From DAOUBA01 sp034432855 (GTDB taxonomy: Bacteria; Chloroflexota; Anaerolineae; B4-G1): a DNA stretch of 11,389 nt. Numbering within the stretch: position 1 is the stretch's first letter; each line of letters begins with the position of its first letter. The notes under the pieces are model-generated. The model did not search any database, was not told the origin of the DNA, and worked only from the letters and a program-made list of their open reading frames with translations. Position numbers and translations under genes: made by a program. Positions 7,745 through 11,389 of this stretch are shown piece by piece. The stretch spans positions 1-11,389 of the forward strand of contig DAOUBA010000150.1 in NCBI GenBank assembly GCA_034432855.1. Reading direction: 5' to 3'.

Positions 7745-7773
7745 TTGCCAGCGCTCGTTTACCATGCTAAACT
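7745..7773 (+). promoter_or_regulatory. candidate promoter for the phosphoesterase/peptidase pair
   Basis: TTGCCA (7745-7750) is separated by 17 bp from TAAACT (7768-7773, four of six consensus positions). A further -10-like TATATT overlaps its last base (7773-7778). Initiation from TAAACT would fall about two bases before ATG 7783, giving a near-leaderless transcript; no Shine-Dalgarno is present for that start. The -35 box is the same hexamer as at galT. Confidence 0.4.
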
Positions 7774-7782
7774 ATATTGGCA

Positions 7783-8367
7783 ATGCCCGCCTTCACCGTC
7801 GGCTTGCTCGCGGATACGCACATCCCTCACCGCCTGAAGCGTTTGCCTCAGGCGGTGCTCGACGCACTGGCCGGGTGCGATGTGATCCTACACGCCGGCG
7901 ACGTGGACGACCCGGCAGCCCTGGAGCCGTTGCGGGCCATTGCGTCGGTCTATGCCGTGCGCGGCAACTTTCACATTATGGACCTCTCCGACGGCGGCGC
8001 GACGCTGCCCGAGGTGGTCGCGCTGGAGTTGGCGGGCCGGCGCGTTGTGCTCACCCACGGCCACCGGCCCGGCTTTCTCGGCTTTTGGCTCAAGGGGCTG
8101 CACGTCGCGGCGCTGCGACTGGGGCTGACGGACAACGGCGCACTGAACGAGCGCATCGCCCGGCGGCTGGCGCGGCTCTACCCCCAGGCCGACATCATCG
8201 TCTTCGGCCATGCACACAAGCCACATGTCGAATGGAGCGGGCAGACATTGCTGGTCAACCCCGGTACGGTGTGCCCTTCGCGTCGAGAGCACCCGACCGT
8301 AGCGCGGATGTACATAGGGGAGGGACGACCGGTGGTCGAGGTGATCCCGCTCCATTCTGGAGACTGA
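7783..8367 (+). CDS. YfcE/MJ0936-type calcineurin-like metallophosphoesterase
   Basis: The 194-residue protein shows the full two-metal phosphoesterase set: D11-x-H13 (LLADTHIP), D40 (LHAGDV), N62 (VRGNF), H92 (LTHGH), and GHAH with H143 and H145. This small family includes E. coli YfcE, a phosphodiesterase tested mainly on artificial substrates, and archaeal MJ0936; the physiological substrate is generally unknown. The GNC(D/H) motif usual in the family is GNFH here, a mild change. ATG 7783 is chosen because the first beta strand follows directly; a TTG at 7777 in the same frame would add only two residues. The stop is one base away from the next start, so the downstream peptidase gene is translationally linked. 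Confidence 0.9.
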   Translation: MPAFTVGLLADTHIPHRLKRLPQAVLDALAGCDVILHAGDVDDPAALEPLRAIASVYAVRGNFHIMDLSDGGATLPEVVALELAGRRVVLTHGHRPGFLGFWLKGLHVAALRLGLTDNGALNERIARRLARLYPQADIIVFGHAHKPHVEWSGQTLLVNPGTVCPSRREHPTVARMYIGEGRPVVEVIPLHSGD

Positions 8368-8368
8368 T

Positions 8369-9046
8369 ATGCCGGACATGGTGCCAACGTTTCACGAGTA
8401 CTACCGGCGCTTCGAGGAACACTTGCGCCGACGGGGCTACACCGCCTGCACCCGCCTATCCAATGGCGCCTCGATTGCGCATATCGGCTCCGGCGGCCCG
8501 TGTCTGGCGATCATCGCGGGCGTCCACGGCGACGAGCGCAGCGGTCCGTTGGCACTCCTGGAGTGGGTCTCGTCACACGACGATCCACTGATCCCGCCCG
8601 ACCGGCAGGTGTGGCTCTTGCCGCTTTTGAACGACGAGGGCTGGGACGCGAACCGGCGCGAGTGGCACGGTCTCGATCTGAACCGCTCGTTCCTCTCACA
8701 GGAGACACCGCCCGAACTCTTGCGGCCCATCATGGACGAATGGCGCGCGCAGTTGCCCGATATGTTCCTGGACCTGCACGAAGATGCGGACAATCCGGGC
8801 CACCCCTACGTGTTCCGTTATCCTGGCGATGATCACGACCTGGCGGAGCAGTTGGCGGCGCACCTGGGCGCGGGGCTGGTGGACTGGACGGATTTCGACG
8901 AGTGGGAAGGGAGCGATGAAGTCTACCTGCGGCGGCTGGGCTGTACGCGCTGCGTGACCATCGAGACGGCAGGGGATTGGTCGCTGGAAGAGTGCATCCG
9001 CTGGAACCTCGAGGCCGTGCGATGGTGCGTGGAGCACCTGCGGTAG
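8369..9046 (+). CDS. M14-like zinc carboxypeptidase / succinylglutamate desuccinylase-fold hydrolase
   Basis: The 225-residue protein has the zinc site H53-x2-E56 (GVHGDE) and H137 (LDLHED), the substrate-binding Asn105-Arg106 (LDLNRSF), and a probable catalytic Glu199 in VTIETAGDW. These define the M14 / AstE-AspA superfamily; this is a compact single-domain version without a signal peptide, so it should act in the cytoplasm. Possible substrates are peptides, including cell-wall fragments, or N-acyl amino acids, and the sequence does not decide between them. GGAG (8359-8362), six bases upstream, supports ATG 8369. The one-base gap to the phosphoesterase gene suggests a joint role, but I know no pathway using the pair. 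Confidence 0.85.
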   Translation: MPDMVPTFHEYYRRFEEHLRRRGYTACTRLSNGASIAHIGSGGPCLAIIAGVHGDERSGPLALLEWVSSHDDPLIPPDRQVWLLPLLNDEGWDANRREWHGLDLNRSFLSQETPPELLRPIMDEWRAQLPDMFLDLHEDADNPGHPYVFRYPGDDHDLAEQLAAHLGAGLVDWTDFDEWEGSDEVYLRRLGCTRCVTIETAGDWSLEECIRWNLEAVRWCVEHLR

Positions 9047-9101
9047 GGGGCGCGTCACCACCTCGTCAACCCCGGCATGGCCTGCGCTTGGGCGAGTTGG
9101 G

Positions 9102-9296
9102 ATGTTTGGGAGTTGGAGCACAGCAGGAAGATTCACACCTCAAGCGAGGTGGTGGGCGAAAGGCAAACCAATCTACCTATGTGACGGGCCTCATTTCTTG
9201 GAACTGTGGAAACGCGCCCAGAAACAGATGAAACGAGAACGAGATTCCAACACAGCAATCGGAGGTACTCAATGCCCGACGAAACCAAACCCATAG
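9102..9296 (+). CDS. possible small ORF or gene remnant upstream of the duplicated region
   Basis: This 64-codon frame is the most protein-like reading of the gap after the peptidase gene. Its central part, KPIYLCDGPHFLELWKRAQK (residues 22-41), looks like a genuine amphipathic protein segment. The start (residues 1-15) is coded by G/T-rich repeat-like sequence, and the last residues run into the 5' part of the next ORF in another frame, so both ends look broken. No Shine-Dalgarno precedes ATG 9102. I do not recognise the family. It may be the remnant of a small accessory gene cut by the rearrangement that produced the downstream duplication, or a chance frame. Confidence 0.3.
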   Translation: MFGSWSTAGRFTPQARWWAKGKPIYLCDGPHFLELWKRAQKQMKRERDSNTAIGGTQCPTKPNP

Positions 9297-9392
9297 ACGC
9301 TGAACAAGAAGTGGAACAGATCAAGACCGCCAGGACGCTGGGCGTTGAGGTGGACGAGACCGACGTCGCCCAGTGGCTCACGGCGATGGCTG
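9256..9392 (+). repeat. left copy of a 137/140-bp direct repeat (RBS plus first codons of a gene)
   Basis: From CAATCGGAGG through ATGGCTG the sequence matches 10538-10677 except for one missing ATC triplet (ATC versus ATCATC) and two substitutions (GGCGTT/GGCGTC, CGGCGATGG/CGGCCATGG). It contains the ribosome-binding site GGAGGT (9261-9266), the ATG and about 40 codons. Similarity stops sharply on both sides. Confidence 0.93.
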
Positions 9393-9430
9393 TACTGCTA
9401 GGACGCAACACTATTCGGCAGTTGCAATGA
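9272..9430 (+). CDS. 52-codon truncated duplicate of the downstream gene's N-terminus
   Basis: The peptide opens MPDETKPIDAEQEVEQI and matches the first 41 residues of the gene at 10554 apart from one missing Ile, then changes to an unrelated tail VLLGRNTIRQLQ and stops. An excellent Shine-Dalgarno, GGAGGT five bases before ATG, makes translation likely. The stop codon overlaps the next gene's start as ATGA (9427-9430), the classic arrangement for translational coupling. It is too short to hold the nucleotidyltransferase core of the full copy. It may therefore be a dead fragment, or may act as a leader ORF that brings ribosomes to the helical-protein gene. Confidence 0.6.
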   Translation: MPDETKPIDAEQEVEQIKTARTLGVEVDETDVAQWLTAMAVLLGRNTIRQLQ

Positions 9431-9975
9431 CACGTCCTCGCACGACACCGGCCCAGCAGAGCATAGATCAGGAAGAGCGCATCGTCGCCGAGTTGGAATT
9501 GTTGGGCATCCGCTACCTCTCGCGTCGCACGGCTAGGCGCGCCCGCCGTGTCCGCCCTCCTGCAGTGTTGCTGGCGGATTTGGTGCGCCAGCCCAGCGCG
9601 CGTGTGCGGGCCGCCGTGATCGCCGTGCTGCTGGCGCATCCAGAGTACGCCGATGCTGTACCTGCTGCTCTGAGAAGGCTGCAGCCCGCCGAACAGTGGA
9701 CCTTGCGACTGTTCTATACGGCCGCCGTGCTTTTGCAACAGGAATACGCCGACCGGCTACGTCGCTTCGTGAGCGGACAACCGCTGCCTGATCGGTTCGC
9801 GGTGGAACTGGCCCTGCCGACCTCTGCATCGCTCCGCGAACGGCTGGCTGCTTTGGGCCAACGGCATCGCCAGTACACCCAGGCCACCGTTAACTGGGCT
9901 GGAACGTATGAAGACGTCGTGTGCCGTCTCCTGCGTTCCTGGGAATTGGAGGCCCAATGGAACCGGTCACGCTGA
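9427..9975 (+). CDS. helical protein of unknown function, partner of the adjacent nucleotidyltransferase
   Basis: The 182-residue protein is mostly predicted alpha-helix. It has a basic patch (SRRTARRARRVR, 32-43), then a HEAT-like pair of helices (RPPAVLLADLVRQPSARVRAAVIAVLLAHP, 43-72), then aromatic-rich helices (WTLRLFYTAAVLLQQEYADRL) and a conserved-looking NWAGTYED near residue 157. No catalytic motif or membrane segment is seen. From memory, similar proteins sit directly before DUF6036-like nucleotidyltransferases in Chloroflexota and cyanobacteria, which suggests a two-component unit such as toxin-antitoxin. ATG 9427 lacks its own Shine-Dalgarno and overlaps the previous stop (ATGA). 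The 3' end overlaps the nucleotidyltransferase gene by 19 nt. The function is unknown. Confidence 0.75.
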   Translation: MTRPRTTPAQQSIDQEERIVAELELLGIRYLSRRTARRARRVRPPAVLLADLVRQPSARVRAAVIAVLLAHPEYADAVPAALRRLQPAEQWTLRLFYTAAVLLQQEYADRLRRFVSGQPLPDRFAVELALPTSASLRERLAALGQRHRQYTQATVNWAGTYEDVVCRLLRSWELEAQWNRSR

Positions 9976-10487
9976 CCAATTTGAGATCGTTCCTGCAACG
10001 TCTGGGCGAACGTTACTCCCACCCGGCAACGATCTATCTGCTGGGAGGCAGCGCGCTCTGCTGGATGGGCAGCCCACGTGTCACCCTGGACGTGGACTAC
10101 TCCTTTGAAGTCGCCCCTGACGAGGCGGAACGGTTCCAGGCGATCCTGAACGAGTTGGCTGCCGAGATGCAACTGGACGCGGAATATGTGCCTCTGTCCG
10201 AGTTCATCCCGCTCCCGCCTGAAGCATACTCGCGAAGACGAGCCGTCGGGCAGTTTGGACAACTTGAGGTCTATATCTTCGACCCATACAGCATCGCGTT
10301 AAGCAAGATCGCACGTGGGTTCGAGGCAGACCTCGAAGACGTCATATTCATGCTCCACGAAGGGTTGATCGAGTTCAGCGAACTGGAGCGACTCTTCGAA
10401 CAAGTCTTACCCCAGGCCCGCCGAGCCGATATCATTCCCCAAGAGTTCCAGGCCTATCTGGACGAAGTCCGCCGCCGAATCGCATAG
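9957..10487 (+). CDS. nucleotidyltransferase-fold protein (DUF6036 / AbiEii-like)
   Basis: The 176-residue protein shows the signature of polymerase-beta-type nucleotidyltransferases: YLLGGSALCWMG (28-38) and TLDVDYSF (43-50), giving GGS followed by D45-x-D47. A third acidic residue is plausible at Glu104 in QLEVYIF. The C-terminal part has ALSKIARGFEADLEDVIFML (114-133), a pattern seen in the DUF6036 and AbiEii-like groups. AbiEii toxins and related minimal nucleotidyltransferases modify tRNA or partner proteins in toxin-antitoxin or abortive-infection systems; whether this one does is unknown. GGAGG (9948-9952) four bases before ATG 9957 fixes the start, preferred to an in-frame ATG 36 bp upstream. 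The 19-nt overlap with the helical-protein gene implies coupled expression. Confidence 0.82.
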   Translation: MEPVTLTNLRSFLQRLGERYSHPATIYLLGGSALCWMGSPRVTLDVDYSFEVAPDEAERFQAILNELAAEMQLDAEYVPLSEFIPLPPEAYSRRRAVGQFGQLEVYIFDPYSIALSKIARGFEADLEDVIFMLHEGLIEFSELERLFEQVLPQARRADIIPQEFQAYLDEVRRRIA

Positions 10488-10537
10488 TCAAGACACGCTT
10501 GACCAGATGAGCATATGGAATAGGAACAAGGAGTATT

Positions 10538-10677
10538 CAATCGGAGGTACTCAATGCCCGACGAAACCAAACCCATAGACGCTGAACAAGAAGTGGAACA
10601 GATCATCAAGACCGCCAGGACGCTGGGCGTCGAGGTGGACGAGACCGACGTCGCCCAGTGGCTCACGGCCATGGCTG
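10538..10677 (+). repeat. right copy of the 137/140-bp direct repeat
   Basis: This is the counterpart of 9256-9392, offset by 1282 bp (1285 after the extra ATC). It holds GGAGGT (10543-10548), ATG 10554 and the first ~41 codons of the intact gene. Flanks are unlike those of the left copy. Confidence 0.93.
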
Positions 10678-11389
10678 CCTCCGACCGCATGGGCTGGGAG
10701 GTGGACGAGACTGCCGGCATCTACGGCCACGAGATCACCCTGCTGGACTTTGACAAGGGGACGCTCGAACGCTACCGCCGCATCGCCGACGTCGTCCAAC
10801 TGCCCGACCTGCCCAACGTCGAAACCGCCATCAGCCTCTCCGGCAGTGCCGCCCAGGGGGTGATCCAACTCTACCCCGGCGATTGCGACTATTTCGAGCG
10901 CGTCAATATCAAGGCCGCCAGCCGCGAGGAGGCCTGCCGCGTGCTGGCGAAACTGATGCGCGACAAGGCGCTCGACAAGTTCAAAGGCCCCGATTACCAA
11001 TTGGTCGAAGTCAAGTTCGGTACCTGGCAGGAGAACGTGGTCAAGGACGGCAAGTCCATCGGCGCCAAATCGCCCATTTCGTGGTCTCCCGCCGAAGTCG
11101 AAGCCGGCAAGATGACGGTCACCCGTGCGTCGGGCGAGCCATGGGAGGTGACCTGGGAGTACGGCTGCCTGGAACCCGGCTGGTGCAAGATGGACTGGAT
11201 CATCGCCGAGCCGGAAAAGGGGCGCGTGGTCAACGCCAGCAACATGCTCGACGTGACCTGGGAGGCGCCCGACGGCACCATCACGCCGCTGGACGGCTTC
11301 CTCGACCCATACTTCCAGGAGGTCTACCTGGAAGCGGGATCGGTGCCGCTCTTCACCAAACTGGCGCAACAGGTCTCGCCCAAGGCGCT
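10554..11389 (+). CDS. large unrecognised protein with GS...DxD nucleotidyltransferase-like motif (3' end outside window)
   Basis: The frame stays open to the right edge, giving 278 residues of an incomplete protein. The acidic N-terminus (1-55) contains the pentapeptide EVDET twice (27-31 and 49-53). SLSGSAAQGVIQLYPGDCDY (95-113 region) has Gly97-Ser98, then Asp110-x-Asp112 eleven residues later, close to the GSx10DxD pattern of polymerase-beta-fold nucleotidyltransferases. LVEVKFGTW (150-158) could supply the third acidic residue (Glu152). A Trp-rich stretch follows (PWEVTWEYGCLEPGWCKMDW, 196-215), resembling an inserted beta module. No signal peptide or membrane helix is visible. The ATG is set by GGAGGT five bases upstream. 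I do not recognise the family; the nucleotidyltransferase reading is motif-based inference. The gene is duplicated at its 5' end about 1.3 kb upstream. Confidence 0.78.
   Translation, partial: MPDETKPIDAEQEVEQIIKTARTLGVEVDETDVAQWLTAMAASDRMGWEVDETAGIYGHEITLLDFDKGTLERYRRIADVVQLPDLPNVETAISLSGSAAQGVIQLYPGDCDYFERVNIKAASREEACRVLAKLMRDKALDKFKGPDYQLVEVKFGTWQENVVKDGKSIGAKSPISWSPAEVEAGKMTVTRASGEPWEVTWEYGCLEPGWCKMDWIIAEPEKGRVVNASNMLDVTWEAPDGTITPLDGFLDPYFQEVYLEAGSVPLFTKLAQQVSPKA

Noticed and set aside
7698..7763. Zinc-ribbon-like CPNC...C reading in the gap after htrA, in a frame open into the phosphoesterase region
   Set aside because: Only one CxxC pair and a single further Cys, no start codon with a ribosome site, and the frame continues as an out-of-frame shadow of the phosphoesterase gene.
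6890..7765. 291-codon minus-strand frame opposite htrA
   Set aside because: No recognisable motifs, and it lies antisense to a gene with a complete catalytic triad and PDZ domain.
9136..9151. Hairpin CACCTC-AAGC-GAGGTG as a terminator of the peptidase gene
   Set aside because: Six-bp stem only, no T tract after it, and it lies about 90 bp past the stop; a chance palindrome is equally likely.
10499..10526. TTGACC with TAGGAA 16 bp downstream as a promoter for the gene at 10554
   Set aside because: The -10 box matches only three of six consensus positions; read-through from the overlapping cassette genes is just as plausible.
9393..10537. Insertion sequence or integron cassette in the strict sense
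   Set aside because: No transposase or integrase, no terminal inverted repeats and no attC-like structure seen; the flanking repeats are gene 5' ends, far longer than usual target-site duplications.

Overview
The window is GC-rich, densely packed bacterial DNA, probably from a chromosome. The gene set fits a Chloroflexota/Anaerolineae-like bacterium: a ferredoxin-fused MinD-type ATPase, HemW, a NEW3-domain protein with its own ABC transporter, a Pro/Thr-linker HtrA protease, and a small helical protein paired with a nucleotidyltransferase. This assignment is inferred from gene content and style; no rRNA or other phylogenetic marker is present. No tRNA, rRNA, CRISPR array or transposase gene was seen.

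Layout. (1) 2-661 (+): 3' part of a MinD/Mrp-like ATPase carrying a 4Fe-4S ferredoxin motif, cut by the left edge. (2) 705-1781 (-): galT, convergent with the ATPase and divergent from hemW, with a near-consensus promoter that would make its mRNA leaderless. (3) 1851-3020 (+): hemW, a radical-SAM heme chaperone gene that contains two stretches of 7-bp tandem repeats. (4) 3197-7633 (+): probable four-gene envelope operon: secreted NEW3-domain protein, ABC ATPase, ABC-2 permease, membrane-anchored HtrA/DegP protease. (5) 7783-9046 (+): tightly coupled pair of a YfcE-type metallophosphoesterase and an M14-like zinc carboxypeptidase. (6) 9047-11389 (+): accessory-looking region with two different nucleotidyltransferase-fold genes.

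The region most worth a second look is 9256-10677. The ribosome-binding site and first ~40 codons of a large gene (10554 to beyond the right edge) occur twice, as 137/140-bp direct repeats that are nearly identical. Between them lies a two-gene cassette: a helical protein that overlaps, by 19 nt, a small GGS/DxD nucleotidyltransferase. The left repeat makes a 52-codon truncated copy whose stop overlaps the cassette's first start codon (ATGA). The duplication therefore appears to supply the cassette's translation signals, and recombination between the repeats would remove the cassette and leave the downstream gene intact. The downstream gene has its own GS...DxD motif, so it may be a second nucleotidyltransferase of a family I do not recognise. 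A toxin-antitoxin or defence role is inference only.
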